Position numbers and translations under genes: made by a program
Assembly: GCF_024614185.1 (NCBI RefSeq)
Contig: NZ_JAHTLF010000003.1
Coordinates: 248,001 to 312,000 of the forward strand
Origin: Nocardioides carbamazepini
GTDB lineage: Bacteria; Actinomycetota; Actinomycetes; Propionibacteriales; Nocardioidaceae
Length of the DNA stretch: 64,000 bases
Direction of reading: 5' to 3'
Notes under the pieces: model-generated
Database searches by the model: none
What the model saw: only the letters and a program-made list of their open reading frames with translations
What the model was told of the DNA's origin: nothing
Part shown: positions 30,961 through 39,794 of the stretch, in pieces
How the letters are laid out: the number at the start of each line of letters is the position of its first letter
Position numbering within the stretch: position 1 is the stretch's first letter

Positions 30961-32109
30961 ATGTCCGACGAACTCCACGGTTTCGCCGATCAGCGCTTCG
31001 CGGAGGTCCGCGAGCTCGTCGCACACAACCTCCGTTCGGGCGAAGAGCTGGGCCTTTCGCTCCATGTGGACGTCGACGGCGATGGTGTTCTGGACCTGTG
31101 GGGTGGGTACGCAGACTCAGCCCGCGAGCGACCCTGGCGCCATAACACCATCGTAAACCTGTGGTCCTCGACGAAGCCCGTCACCAACATGGCGGCGCTG
31201 CTGCTAGCCGACCGGGGACTGATCGACCTCTCGACCCCGGTCGCCGAATACTGGCCAGAGTTCGCTGCCCACGGCAAGGAAGCCATCGAGGTCAGACACG
31301 TCATGTCTCACACGTCCGGGGTGTCCGGTTGGGAGACGCCGTGGGTGATCGAAGACATGTACGACTGGGAGCGGTCGACCGCACAACTGGCTCGTCAGGC
31401 GCCATGGTGGGAGCCGGGCACCGCATCGGGATACCACGCGTGCAACTTGGGACAACTCGTCGGGGAAGTCGTGCGACGTGTCACGGGCATGACGTTCAAG
31501 GAGTTCGTCCGGGAGGAGATCGCGGTTCCCCTCGGGGCCGACTTCCAGATCGGCGTCGTTGAAGCCGACGATCCCCGTGTCGCCGAGATCATCCCTCCGC
31601 CGCCAACTGGTTCCGACTTCAGTGCAGTCCCGCCCGATCATCCGATGGTCAAGACGTTCACCGGACCCGTCGGCGATGCCCAAGCAGCGAACACGATCGG
31701 GTGGCGCCGGGCCGACATGGGTGCACACAACGGTCACGGCAACGCACGTTCCTTGGCCAGGATGCTGTCCCCCATCTCCCGCGGAGGCGTCGTGGACGGG
31801 AAGAAGATGCTCAGCCCGGACACCATCGACCGCATATTCGAAGAGCAGGCCAATGGCATCGATCTCGTGCTCGGCGTCCCTCTGCGGTGGGGGATCGGGT
31901 TCGCGCTCCCGGAGCCGCGGACGGTGCCCTCCATTCCGGATGACGGTCGCCGAACGTGCTTCTGGGGTGGTTGGGGTGGGTCGATGGTGGTCATGCATCC
32001 AGACGATGGAGTGACCATCGCTTACGCCATGAACAAGATGGCTCCCGGGATCATCGGGTCGGACCGCTCAAACGCCTACATTTCGGCAATCTACGAGGCG
32101 CTGTCCTGA
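30961..32109 (+). CDS. Serine hydrolase of the class C beta-lactamase fold (EstB-like esterase)
   Basis: A 382-residue enzyme. The nucleophile motif S-x-x-K is SSTK in VNLWSSTKPVTNMAALLLAD (about residues 66-85), the second motif Y-x-x is in ASGYHACNLGQLVGEVV near 155-170, and the third-motif region is WGGWGGSMVVMHPDDG near 338. No signal peptide is present, so it is cytoplasmic, typical of EstB/LovD-like carboxylesterases rather than true beta-lactamases. It is the first gene after a strong promoter with a dyad operator and precedes a second hydrolase and a Baeyer-Villiger monooxygenase, suggesting lactone or ester cleavage. Confidence 0.87.
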   Translation: MSDELHGFADQRFAEVRELVAHNLRSGEELGLSLHVDVDGDGVLDLWGGYADSARERPWRHNTIVNLWSSTKPVTNMAALLLADRGLIDLSTPVAEYWPEFAAHGKEAIEVRHVMSHTSGVSGWETPWVIEDMYDWERSTAQLARQAPWWEPGTASGYHACNLGQLVGEVVRRVTGMTFKEFVREEIAVPLGADFQIGVVEADDPRVAEIIPPPPTGSDFSAVPPDHPMVKTFTGPVGDAQAANTIGWRRADMGAHNGHGNARSLARMLSPISRGGVVDGKKMLSPDTIDRIFEEQANGIDLVLGVPLRWGIGFALPEPRTVPSIPDDGRRTCFWGGWGGSMVVMHPDDGVTIAYAMNKMAPGIIGSDRSNAYISAIYEALS

Positions 32110-32283
32110 ACGTCGCTGCCATTTGGCGAGACGGGCGTCACACATCTGTGCCATCTGCTCAATGCTTTGGCGCCGTTCGAGCCTCAATACTGAGTGAGCT
32201 CCGGCCAGTGGGCTGGGTCACATTCAGGTGGACGAAGCCGACCTGCGCTCGAAAGCGCCGGCGGCCGAGAGGGCGAGGAACAC

Positions 32284-33225
32284 TTGATCGACAAGTCTAC
32301 GCAGCTGCTGCTGGAGGCGATCGCGCAGAACCGCACGCGCCCCCTCGTCGACTCCTCGCCCGCGGAAGCCCGTGCCGCGGGTGCCGGCGCCTGGGTGGCC
32401 TTTGGCCGTGGTCCCGAGATGTATCGAGTCTTTGACAAGTCCGTACCTGCGCGGGACGGAGCGACTTTCCCCGTACGGATCTTCGTCCCGTCTTCCAGTT
32501 CGCGGGGTGTAGTCGTCTACTTCCACGGTGGCGGCTTCGTCCTCGGGGAGATCGACGGCTACGACACCCTCGCTCGCACCCTCGCGGCCGCAGCGAACAC
32601 AACAGTGATCTTGGTCGGTTATCGGCTCGCGCCGGAGCACCCGTTCCCCGTCCCGGTTGATGACGCCTGGGACGCGTTTCAGTGGGCGGCGAGTGAACTC
32701 ACCGATGTTCCGGGAATTGCAGGGCGGTGGGTCGTCGCCGGCGACAGCGCTGGAGGCAACCTTGCCATCAACACCGCGTTGCGTGCAGCCGACGCGGGCC
32801 GGGAGATCGCTGCAGCGCTCCTAGTCTACCCGGTGACCGACACCGACGTCGATCGACCCTCGTATGTGGATCCGCAGAACCAACTCCTCATCACCCGCGA
32901 CAGCATGCGCTGGTTCCTCGACCACTACCTCGGAGCCACGGATCGGAGCGACCTCCGGGCGAGCCCTCTCCGGGTTGATGACCTCGCCGGATTCCCGCCC
33001 ACGGCCATGGTCCTGGCAGAGCACGATCCCCTCCTGGATGAAGGCACTGAGTTCGCCGCGCGACTTCGTTCCGCTGGCGTACCGGTGCAACTACGGCTTT
33101 TCGATGGGCAGATGCACGCGTTCTTTCAGATGGTGAACGTCCTGCCTGCCAGCAACGAGGCCATCGAATGGCTTGCCGCGTATCTCCGCAACGCGGTGTT
33201 CACGAACAGACAGGAAGTGTCATGA
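32284..33225 (+). CDS. Alpha/beta hydrolase, hormone-sensitive-lipase family (candidate lactone/ester hydrolase)
   Basis: A 313-residue enzyme with oxyanion-hole motif HGGG in VVVYFHGGGFVLGEID (about residue 82), nucleophile GDSAGG near 156, and downstream Asp (EHDPLLDEG, about 250) and His (MHAFFQMV, about 280). These are the hallmarks of the HSL/GDXG esterase family. The TTG at 32284 follows GGCGAGGAACAC and fits the family N-terminus; a GTG 90 bp upstream in frame is an alternative. Its stop overlaps the monooxygenase start (ATGA). Coupling to a Baeyer-Villiger enzyme suggests it opens the lactone or ester formed by that enzyme. Confidence 0.88.
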   Translation: MIDKSTQLLLEAIAQNRTRPLVDSSPAEARAAGAGAWVAFGRGPEMYRVFDKSVPARDGATFPVRIFVPSSSSRGVVVYFHGGGFVLGEIDGYDTLARTLAAAANTTVILVGYRLAPEHPFPVPVDDAWDAFQWAASELTDVPGIAGRWVVAGDSAGGNLAINTALRAADAGREIAAALLVYPVTDTDVDRPSYVDPQNQLLITRDSMRWFLDHYLGATDRSDLRASPLRVDDLAGFPPTAMVLAEHDPLLDEGTEFAARLRSAGVPVQLRLFDGQMHAFFQMVNVLPASNEAIEWLAAYLRNAVFTNRQEVS

Positions 33226-34880
33226 GCAAGTCCACCACCGAACCTTCGCGCCACGACGTTGTCATCATCGGGGCGGGATTCTCCGGAATGCTGCTGATCC
33301 ACCGGTTGCGCGATGAGCTCGGCTACGACGTCAAGGTCCTCGAGCGCGGCGAGGACGTCGGCGGCACCTGGTTCTGGAACCGCTACCCCGGCGCACGGTG
33401 CGATTTCGAGTCGGAGTTCTACTCCTACTCCGACGAGGAGATTCAGCAGGAATGGGACTGGTCCGAGAGGTACGCGGCGCAGCCGGAGATCCTGGATTAC
33501 ATCAACTTCGTTGCTGATCGCTGGGACGTACGCCGCAGTATCGAGTTCGACACGACCGTCACTTCGGCGGCCTTCGATGAGGAGCGCGACGTCTGGATCG
33601 TGGAGACCGATCGCGACGCCACCTTTGAGGCGAGGTACCTCATCGCCGCCACTGGCAACTTGTCCGTGCCGTCCGAGCCGAGCTTTCCGGGCATGGAGAC
33701 CTTCACCGGCCCGATCCACCACACCGGCCGCTGGCCGAAGGGCGGGGTCGACTTCAGCGGACAGCGCGTGGCGGTGATCGGCACTGGGTCGTCCGGGATC
33801 CAGTCGATTCCCCTCATCGCCGAGCAGGCCGCGGAACTGACGGTCTTTCAGCGCACGGCGACGTTCACCGTGCCGGCAGCCAACCGGCCATTGACCGAAC
33901 GGGAGCGGCAGGTCACCAAGCAGAACTACCCCGTGCTCCGGGAGGCGGCCACGCACACGCGCGCAGGGATCCTCGGCGAGCAGCCCATAGGGTCCTTCGC
34001 CGACGTCGATCCCGTGCTGGCACGCGGCGAGCTCGAGCGTCGCTGGCGTACGACGGGGCTCGGTGTTGCCGCGACGCTGAACGACACCTTGGTTTCTGAG
34101 GTGGCGAACGAGTTCGTCTCGCAGTTCGTGCGCGACAAGATCAACCAGATCGTTAAGGACCCTGCGACGGCGAAGCTGCTCGAGCCGCACGACTACCCGA
34201 TCGGCACGAAACGACTTGCTCTCGACACCGGCTACTACGAGACGTTCAACCGTTCGAACGTGTCACTGGTGAGCATCCGCGAGACCCCGATCGAGCGATT
34301 CAGTCGACACGGCATCGTCGTCGACGGGCACGAGCACGAGTTCGATGCCATCGTCCTGGCCACTGGTTTCGACGCGGTCACCGGCGCCCTCGAGCGGATC
34401 GACATCACCGGTCGCGGCGGGCAGTCCCTGACAGACGCGTGGTCCGAGGGCGCCAGGTCCTACCTCGGTCTCGCCGTTCACGGGTTTCCGAACCTGTTCA
34501 CGGTCACGGGCCCGGGAAGCCCGGCGGTGCTGACGAACGTCCTGGCGTCGATCGAGCACCACGTCGAGTGGATCTCCGACTATCTGGAGCACCTGCGCCG
34601 TGAGGGCGTCTCCCGCACCGAGGCCACGGCCGAGGCGCAGGCCGACTGGGTCGCGCGGGTGGCCGAGCTCGCCAGCCACACCCTCTATCCGAAGGCCGCG
34701 TCCTGGTACATGGGCGTCAACGTGCCGGGCAAACCTCGCGTGTTCCTCGCCTACCTGGGCGGCTTCGGCCACTACCGCACTGCCTGTTCCGAGGTGGCTG
34801 CCTCCGGCTACCCGGGGTTCGCCCACGCACACTCGGTCCGCGAGTCCGCGGCCCGCGAGACCGAAAGGGTCAACGCATGA
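33222..34880 (+). CDS. Flavin-containing Baeyer-Villiger monooxygenase
   Basis: A 552-residue class B flavoprotein. The FAD Rossmann motif GAGFSG is at about residues 15-20, the Baeyer-Villiger fingerprint FTGPIHHTGRWP at about 161-172 matches F-x-G-x3-H-x3-W/P exactly, and the NADPH Rossmann motif GTGSSG is near 186. CDFESEFYSYSDEEIQQEWD and LATGFDAVTGALERIDI are also class hallmarks. Using NADPH and O2 it inserts oxygen next to a ketone, giving an ester or lactone. It resembles cyclohexanone/cyclopentanone monooxygenases in length and motif spacing. Start and stop overlap both neighbours, tying it to the hydrolase and alcohol dehydrogenase. Confidence 0.95.
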   Translation: MSKSTTEPSRHDVVIIGAGFSGMLLIHRLRDELGYDVKVLERGEDVGGTWFWNRYPGARCDFESEFYSYSDEEIQQEWDWSERYAAQPEILDYINFVADRWDVRRSIEFDTTVTSAAFDEERDVWIVETDRDATFEARYLIAATGNLSVPSEPSFPGMETFTGPIHHTGRWPKGGVDFSGQRVAVIGTGSSGIQSIPLIAEQAAELTVFQRTATFTVPAANRPLTERERQVTKQNYPVLREAATHTRAGILGEQPIGSFADVDPVLARGELERRWRTTGLGVAATLNDTLVSEVANEFVSQFVRDKINQIVKDPATAKLLEPHDYPIGTKRLALDTGYYETFNRSNVSLVSIRETPIERFSRHGIVVDGHEHEFDAIVLATGFDAVTGALERIDITGRGGQSLTDAWSEGARSYLGLAVHGFPNLFTVTGPGSPAVLTNVLASIEHHVEWISDYLEHLRREGVSRTEATAEAQADWVARVAELASHTLYPKAASWYMGVNVPGKPRVFLAYLGGFGHYRTACSEVAASGYPGFAHAHSVRESAARETERVNA

Positions 34881-36022
34881 CCGGCACGACGCTCCCGACG
34901 ACGACTCCCGCACCTGGCCAGAACGTCCGGGCGGCGGTGGTCGACCGCGTGGCCGCCAACCAGTTCACGTTGTCCGAGATCCGCCTCTCGGACCTTCGGC
35001 CCGGCGAGGTCCTGGTCGACGTCAAGGCCTCGGGGCTGTGCCACAGCGACTGGAACTTCGTCTCTGAGGACCGCGGGACCCCGTTCCCGGCACTGCTCGG
35101 CCACGAGCTCGCCGGCGTCGTCAAGGCGGTGGCCGACGGGGTGACGGAGTTCGCGATCGGCGATCACGTGGTGGGCTGTGGAGTCGGTTCCTGCGGCGAG
35201 TGCGACAACTGTCGTGAAGGCCGTTCCATTTGGTGCCGTCACCCCGAACGCGCGGCGCGAGCTGCTGGTGAGCCTCCGCGCATGACGACCGCTGACGGCG
35301 ATCCGCTGTGGCAGTTCCTCGGGATCGGCAGCTTTGCCGAGCAGACGATCGTGCACCAGAGCATGCTCGTCGCCGTCGATCCGAGAGTGCCGTTCGACCG
35401 TGCGGCGGTGCTGGGTTGCGCCGTCGCCACGGGTGCGGGGGTCGTTATGCGCTGCGCGGAGGTGCGTCCTCGGGAGACCGTGGTGGTGTTCGGTGCTGGT
35501 GGAGTCGGGCTCAACGCCATCCAGGCGGCGGCCCTGGTCGGCGCCCGCAAGATCATCGCCGTCGACGTCCAGGACGAGAAGCTCGAGCTGGCGAAGAAGT
35601 TCGGGGCCACGCACGGCGTCAACGCTCGCGACGTCGATCCGGTGGAGGCAGTCGCCGAGATCACGGGTGGCCACGGGGTCGACCACGTCTTCGAGATGAC
35701 GGGCCTTCCCGGCCCGCTGGGCCAGGGGTACCGGATGCTTGGCCGCGACGGCACCGTCTACATCGTCGGGATGCAGGCTCCGGGCTCGCGTTTCGAGCTC
35801 CCGAGTGCCGAGATTCTGCGTGGCGCGAGCGTGCGGGCCGTGTGGATGGGCTCGTCGAACTTCAAGGTCGACGTCCCCTACTACGCCGAGCTGTACCTGC
35901 AGGGTCGCTTCAACCTCGATGACCTAGTTGCCCAGAACATCGCGCTCGACGACATCAATGACGGTTACGCGCGGATGCTCACCGGCGGCGGCGTCGCCCG
36001 CAGCGTCATCGCCCACCACTGA
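34877..36022 (+). CDS. Zinc-dependent alcohol dehydrogenase (hydroxy-acid dehydrogenase candidate)
   Basis: A 381-residue medium-chain dehydrogenase. Catalytic zinc ligands are Cys in SGLCHSDWN (about residue 55) and the GHE motif near 75; the structural zinc lobe is GSCGECDNCREGRSIWC (about 103-119) with four Cys. NAD binding uses GAGGVGLNA near 208. The ATG overlaps the monooxygenase stop. By position it corresponds to ChnD-type 6-hydroxyhexanoate dehydrogenase, oxidising the hydroxyl freed by lactone hydrolysis; that substrate is inferred from context only. Confidence 0.93.
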   Translation: MTGTTLPTTTPAPGQNVRAAVVDRVAANQFTLSEIRLSDLRPGEVLVDVKASGLCHSDWNFVSEDRGTPFPALLGHELAGVVKAVADGVTEFAIGDHVVGCGVGSCGECDNCREGRSIWCRHPERAARAAGEPPRMTTADGDPLWQFLGIGSFAEQTIVHQSMLVAVDPRVPFDRAAVLGCAVATGAGVVMRCAEVRPRETVVVFGAGGVGLNAIQAAALVGARKIIAVDVQDEKLELAKKFGATHGVNARDVDPVEAVAEITGGHGVDHVFEMTGLPGPLGQGYRMLGRDGTVYIVGMQAPGSRFELPSAEILRGASVRAVWMGSSNFKVDVPYYAELYLQGRFNLDDLVAQNIALDDINDGYARMLTGGGVARSVIAHH

Positions 36023-36046
36023 AACTCGCACCGACGAAGGGACATC

Positions 36047-37522
36047 ATGACGATCACGACCGAGCAGCGGCTCGACCAGGACCTGTTCACCCGGAACACC
36101 CTGTTCATCGGTGGTGTGTGGGTCGAGCCCGCCACCACGAACCGGCTCGACATCATCAACCCGACGACCGAGGACGTCATCGGCTCGATCCCGGAGGCCT
36201 CCGAGGCAGACGTCGACCGCGCCATCTCGGCTGCGGTGGAGGCCTTCGCGAACGATCCGTGGCGACGCCTCACCTACGCCGAGCGCGCCGAGTACCTCGA
36301 GCGCCTCGCGGTCGAGATCGAAGCGCGCGCCGACCGCGTGGCGCAGGCTTACGTGCATGACTTCGGTGGAACGATCCGCAGTGGTCAGGTGATGGCCGCT
36401 GGCGCAGCCGCCTTGGTCCGAGCGCACGTCGGATACGTCGAGCGCCTCTCGGACGACCCAGAGCGCGTCACGGTCGGCAACCTCGAAGCCCTGCTGGTGC
36501 GAGAGCCGATCGGCCCCGTCCTCGGGATCGTGCCGTGGAACACGACCTTTTACGTTTCCGTGGTCAAGATGGCACCTGCTCTCCTCACCGGATGCCCCAT
36601 CGTCATCAAGATCGCCACGGAAAACCCGCTGGGCAGTTTCGTCCTGGCTGAGGCCATCGAGGCAGCCGGGATCCCGGCTGGCCAGGTCAGCTTCCTTCCC
36701 GGGCGTCGTGAAGCGCTCGGAGCGATCACCAAGCGGCCGGAGTTCAACTACATCTCCTTCACCGGCAGCACCGAGGCCGGCATCGAGATCATGAAGGACG
36801 CTGCCGACAACGTCACGGCGCTCACGCTCGAGCTTGGCGGCAAATCCGGCGGGATCATCCTGGATGACCTAGATCCCGTGGAGCACGCCCCGTTGGTGTT
36901 CGCGGGGACCATGGCCCAGGCCGGACAGATCTGCACAACCTACTCGCGCCTGTTCGTGCCGAAGGCGAAGGAGCAGGCCTGGCGGAACGCGCTCGCAGAC
37001 TACTACGACGGTCTCGTGGTCGGCGATCCGTCCGATCCGGCCACGGACGTCGGCCCCCTGGTATCGGCGTCGCATCGCGACAAAGTGGAGCGCTACATCG
37101 ACATCGCCCGAGCGGAGGGCGCCACGATCCTCGCTGGGGGCGGCCGGCCAGACGGCTTGGAGCACGGCTACTTCGTCCGCCCCACGTTGGTCGCCGACGT
37201 CACGTCGGACATGCGCATCGTTCGGGAAGAGGTGTTCGGTCCGGTCATCACCCTGCAGCCCTATGAGACCGAGGAAGAGGCCATCGAGATGGCCAACGAC
37301 TCCGAGTTCGGTCTCGCGGGCGGCATCTTCACGATGTCCGAGGCCCGGGCGATCCCGATCGCGCTCCGCCTCGAGGCCGGCAACATCAGCGTCAACCTCT
37401 CGAGCGGCTCCTTCCAGTTGCCATTCGGCGGCTACAAGAAGTCCGGTATCGGACGTGAGGGCGGTTTCGCCGGTGTCGAGGAACTGCTCGAGTGGAAGCA
37501 GGTCCAGCTCAAGCGCACCTGA
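36047..37522 (+). CDS. Aldehyde dehydrogenase (oxo-acid dehydrogenase candidate)
   Basis: A 491-residue NAD(P)+-dependent dehydrogenase. The N-terminal NPTTEDVIGSIPEASEADVD, the cofactor region GIVPWNTTFYVSVVKMAPAL (about 158-177), catalytic Glu in LTLELGGKSGG (about 262) and nucleophile Cys in AGQICTTYSRLF (about 296) are all present. The C-terminus FGGYKKSGIGREGGFAGVEE is canonical. It follows the alcohol dehydrogenase by 24 bp, completing an alcohol-aldehyde-acid oxidation pair like ChnD/ChnE and giving a dicarboxylic acid if the lactone route is right. Confidence 0.94.
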   Translation: MTITTEQRLDQDLFTRNTLFIGGVWVEPATTNRLDIINPTTEDVIGSIPEASEADVDRAISAAVEAFANDPWRRLTYAERAEYLERLAVEIEARADRVAQAYVHDFGGTIRSGQVMAAGAAALVRAHVGYVERLSDDPERVTVGNLEALLVREPIGPVLGIVPWNTTFYVSVVKMAPALLTGCPIVIKIATENPLGSFVLAEAIEAAGIPAGQVSFLPGRREALGAITKRPEFNYISFTGSTEAGIEIMKDAADNVTALTLELGGKSGGIILDDLDPVEHAPLVFAGTMAQAGQICTTYSRLFVPKAKEQAWRNALADYYDGLVVGDPSDPATDVGPLVSASHRDKVERYIDIARAEGATILAGGGRPDGLEHGYFVRPTLVADVTSDMRIVREEVFGPVITLQPYETEEEAIEMANDSEFGLAGGIFTMSEARAIPIALRLEAGNISVNLSSGSFQLPFGGYKKSGIGREGGFAGVEELLEWKQVQLKRT

Positions 37523-37584
37523 CCGTGGCGTACGTCGACTTGTGACGCCAGCACGACCGTCCCCAGCACCTGAGGTGGAAGCCC

Positions 37585-38877
37585 ATGACCCCCATTCCTG
37601 ACGATCGCTCTCACGCGCCGCTCGATCGCCGGTACCGGAGGCAGCGGTTGATGGCCACGATCGCCGCCTTCGGCATGATGGTGACTGTCTCGACCGTTGC
37701 TGCTGCTGGCTTCACGGTGGTGCCTGGCACTGAGCACTTCGGGGTCGGTGCCGGCCGATACCTGATCTGGTACTCGGTCTTCACGCTCGCGACGGCCGCG
37801 GTGTACTCCTCCGCGGGCCGGCTGCTGGAGCGCCACGGCGCTCGGGTGATGTCGATCAGCGGCAGCATCGGTGTGGCTGCGAGCTTCACTGGGATGGGTG
37901 TCGCGCCCAATCTGGCTGCCTTCTACGCCTGGTCGGCGGTCCTCGGCGTCTCCTGGACGGGGTGCACCTATCTCGTGGCAACACACCTCACGACCGTCTG
38001 GCACACCCACAGTCGCCGCGGGACCGTCGTGGGGATCGTGGCCACCGGGTTTTCGTTCGGTGGGTTCCTCTGGGGTCTCGCCTTTCCCCCGATCGTGGCC
38101 AGCTTCGGGTTCACGGGAGCGTTCACGGCCATCGCGGCATTTGTCGTCCTGTTCGCCGTGCTGCCCGCCATCTTCCTGGTGCGCGAACCGTCCGAGATCA
38201 CGGTGGACGTGCCTGACCCTCGTGCGCGGCGAGACGGAGGACCGCGTCTGACACGGGGTTTCGTCGTCGTGACGACTCTGCTCGGGGCCGCGTTCTTCCT
38301 CTTCGCCCTCGAGTCCGCGTTCGTCAGCGTCCAGCCCGCGGTGTACGACAACCTCGGTGTCAGTGCGACGACAGCCGGCCTGCTCGTCTCGGTCTACTCG
38401 GTCAGTGGCTTGGTCGCCAAGCCCATTCTCGGCTACCTTCACGACCGCTTGGGCGTGATCGCCCTGTACGCCGTGCTGGTCTGCCTGTTCGCCCTGGGAC
38501 TTCCGATGATCGCCCTGTTCGGAGACCTGGGAGCGGGAGTGCTCTTCCTCCTGCTGCCGGTGGCCGCCCTTTCGCTCTCTGTGCCAACTATCATCGTGCC
38601 GCTCGTGACCCTGCGGGCCGTCGGCCAGGAGCGCTTCGCCGTGGTCTACGGATTCGCCCTGTCGGCGTTCGCAGTGGGGCTCGCCGCCGCACTGCCTCTG
38701 TGGGGTCTGATCCGAGACCTGACAGGCAGCTACAGCCTCGCGATGCTCGGAGGAGCAGGTCTCGGGATCGTCGGCGTCCTTATCTCCTTCTTCGCCTACC
38801 GCGTCGGCCGTGGCCTGCGAGAAAACGACGGCGCAGCTGTGCCGGTGCGGGCACAGGCGTCGAGCGCAGCACACTGA
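37585..38877 (+). CDS. MFS transporter (oxalate/formate or monocarboxylate type)
   Basis: A 430-residue major facilitator with twelve predicted helices, a central cytoplasmic loop around residues 205-225 (VPDPRARRDGGPRLTRG) and the family loop YLHDRLGVIALYAVLVCLFA between helices eight and nine. SAVLGVSWTGCTYLVATHLT and VWHTHSRRGTVVGIVATGFS resemble OFA/monocarboxylate-type carriers. A good ribosome binding site (GAGGTGGAAGCCC) precedes the ATG. As the last gene of the monooxygenase operon it probably imports the substrate or exports a carboxylate. Confidence 0.88.
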   Translation: MTPIPDDRSHAPLDRRYRRQRLMATIAAFGMMVTVSTVAAAGFTVVPGTEHFGVGAGRYLIWYSVFTLATAAVYSSAGRLLERHGARVMSISGSIGVAASFTGMGVAPNLAAFYAWSAVLGVSWTGCTYLVATHLTTVWHTHSRRGTVVGIVATGFSFGGFLWGLAFPPIVASFGFTGAFTAIAAFVVLFAVLPAIFLVREPSEITVDVPDPRARRDGGPRLTRGFVVVTTLLGAAFFLFALESAFVSVQPAVYDNLGVSATTAGLLVSVYSVSGLVAKPILGYLHDRLGVIALYAVLVCLFALGLPMIALFGDLGAGVLFLLLPVAALSLSVPTIIVPLVTLRAVGQERFAVVYGFALSAFAVGLAAALPLWGLIRDLTGSYSLAMLGGAGLGIVGVLISFFAYRVGRGLRENDGAAVPVRAQASSAAH

Positions 38878-38929
38878 CGCCGGCGCGACTAGGCCGACCC
38901 TTCCGAGGATCTGGCAGAACTTTTAAAGG

Positions 38930-38953
38930 TTCGACTTCAACTACGTTGTCTAA
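38930..38953. promoter_or_regulatory. Shared operator motif TTCGACT-N10-TGTCTAA ahead of the LIV-type operon
   Basis: The half-sites TTCGACT (38930) and TGTCTAA (38947) form an imperfect dyad. The composite GACTTCA-N7-TGTCTAAAGT-T/A-GTA is repeated almost exactly at 60869-60895 ahead of the CoA-transferase operon. TTCGAC and TAAAGT could also serve as -35 and -10 elements with a short 15-bp spacer, so promoter and operator may coincide. Confidence 0.55.
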
Positions 38954-39017
38954 AGTTGTATGGTGTGATCCACGGCACACGGGTGTTCGTGGCACGGAGC
39001 GCGATCAGGAGACTGCG

Positions 39018-39794
39018 GTGAATGCACAGAACGTCCTCGATATCGAGGGGATCGGCATCTCGTTCGGCGGCATCAACGCCCTCACGGGTGTGTCCTTCAG
39101 CGTCGGCCACGGTGAGATCTGCGGACTCATCGGACCGAACGGGGCTGGCAAGACAACCTTGTTCAACTGCATCACCCGGGTTTACGAACCGACCGTCGGC
39201 ACCATCCGCTTCCAGGGCGCAGACCTGCTCGCCATGCGACCGCACCGCATTGTGGGAGCGGGAATTGCGCGGACGTTCCAGAACCTCGCGCTCTTCCCCT
39301 CCATGTCCGTGCTCGAGAACACGATGTCAGGCGCCTCCGCGCTCGGGCACACCGGTTTCGTGTCCGCAATGCTCGGCCTGCCCGCGTCGCGGCGCGCCCA
39401 CCGGCAGGTTCGCCACCACGCATGGGAGCTCCTCGAGCGCCTCGACCTCGTCGACGTCGCCCTCGAGGACGCCGACGGGCTGCCCTTCGGCACGCTGAAG
39501 CGAGTCGAGCTCGCACGAGCGCTCATCGCCCGCCCTCAACTGCTTCTGCTCGATGAGCCGGCCGGCGGTCTGACCCACTCCGAGGTCGACGAGCTGGGTG
39601 TGCTGATCAAAGACCTGAGCCGGTCGCTCGGATTCTCCGTTCTCCTGGTCGAGCACCATATGGGTCTGGTCATGGGAATCTCCGACTCGGTCGTCGCCTT
39701 GGACTTCGGACGCGTCCTCGCCCAGGGCGCGCCGCGAGAAGTGCAGGAGAATCCAGACGTCGTGGCCTCCTACCTGGGCACGGCAGCGGCATGA
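39018..39794 (+). CDS. livG: Branched-chain-type ABC importer ATP-binding protein (LivG)
   Basis: A 258-residue ABC ATPase starting at GTG ([20 protein letters not shown]) with GGAG 6 bp before. Walker [10 protein letters not shown] is near residue 39, the LivG-type signature [15 protein letters not shown] near 157 replaces the classic LSGGQ (normal for LivG), Walker [12 protein letters not shown] near 175 and the switch His in [13 protein letters not shown] near 212. Together with LivF, LivH, LivM and a binding lipoprotein it forms a HAAT-family importer; in catabolic clusters such systems often carry carboxylates or aromatic acids rather than amino acids. Confidence 0.93.
   Translation: MNAQNVLDIEGIGISFGGINALTGVSFSVGHGEICGLIGPNGAGKTTLFNCITRVYEPTVGTIRFQGADLLAMRPHRIVGAGIARTFQNLALFPSMSVLENTMSGASALGHTGFVSAMLGLPASRRAHRQVRHHAWELLERLDLVDVALEDADGLPFGTLKRVELARALIARPQLLLLDEPAGGLTHSEVDELGVLIKDLSRSLGFSVLLVEHHMGLVMGISDSVVALDFGRVLAQGAPREVQENPDVVASYLGTAAA

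Noticed and set aside
20923..31000. Search for a second copy of the tRNA-Arg 3' end (right att site)
   Set aside because: No stretch resembling GGTTCGAATCCCTACAGG was found by eye; a right end is not claimed.
30961..32109. Annotation of this serine hydrolase as an antibiotic-resistance beta-lactamase
   Set aside because: No signal peptide, the third motif differs from KTG, and the catabolic context and EstB-like layout favour an esterase.
33126..34190. Minus-strand frame opposite the Baeyer-Villiger monooxygenase
   Set aside because: Shadow frame; the plus strand carries all flavoprotein motifs and overlapping start-stop junctions.
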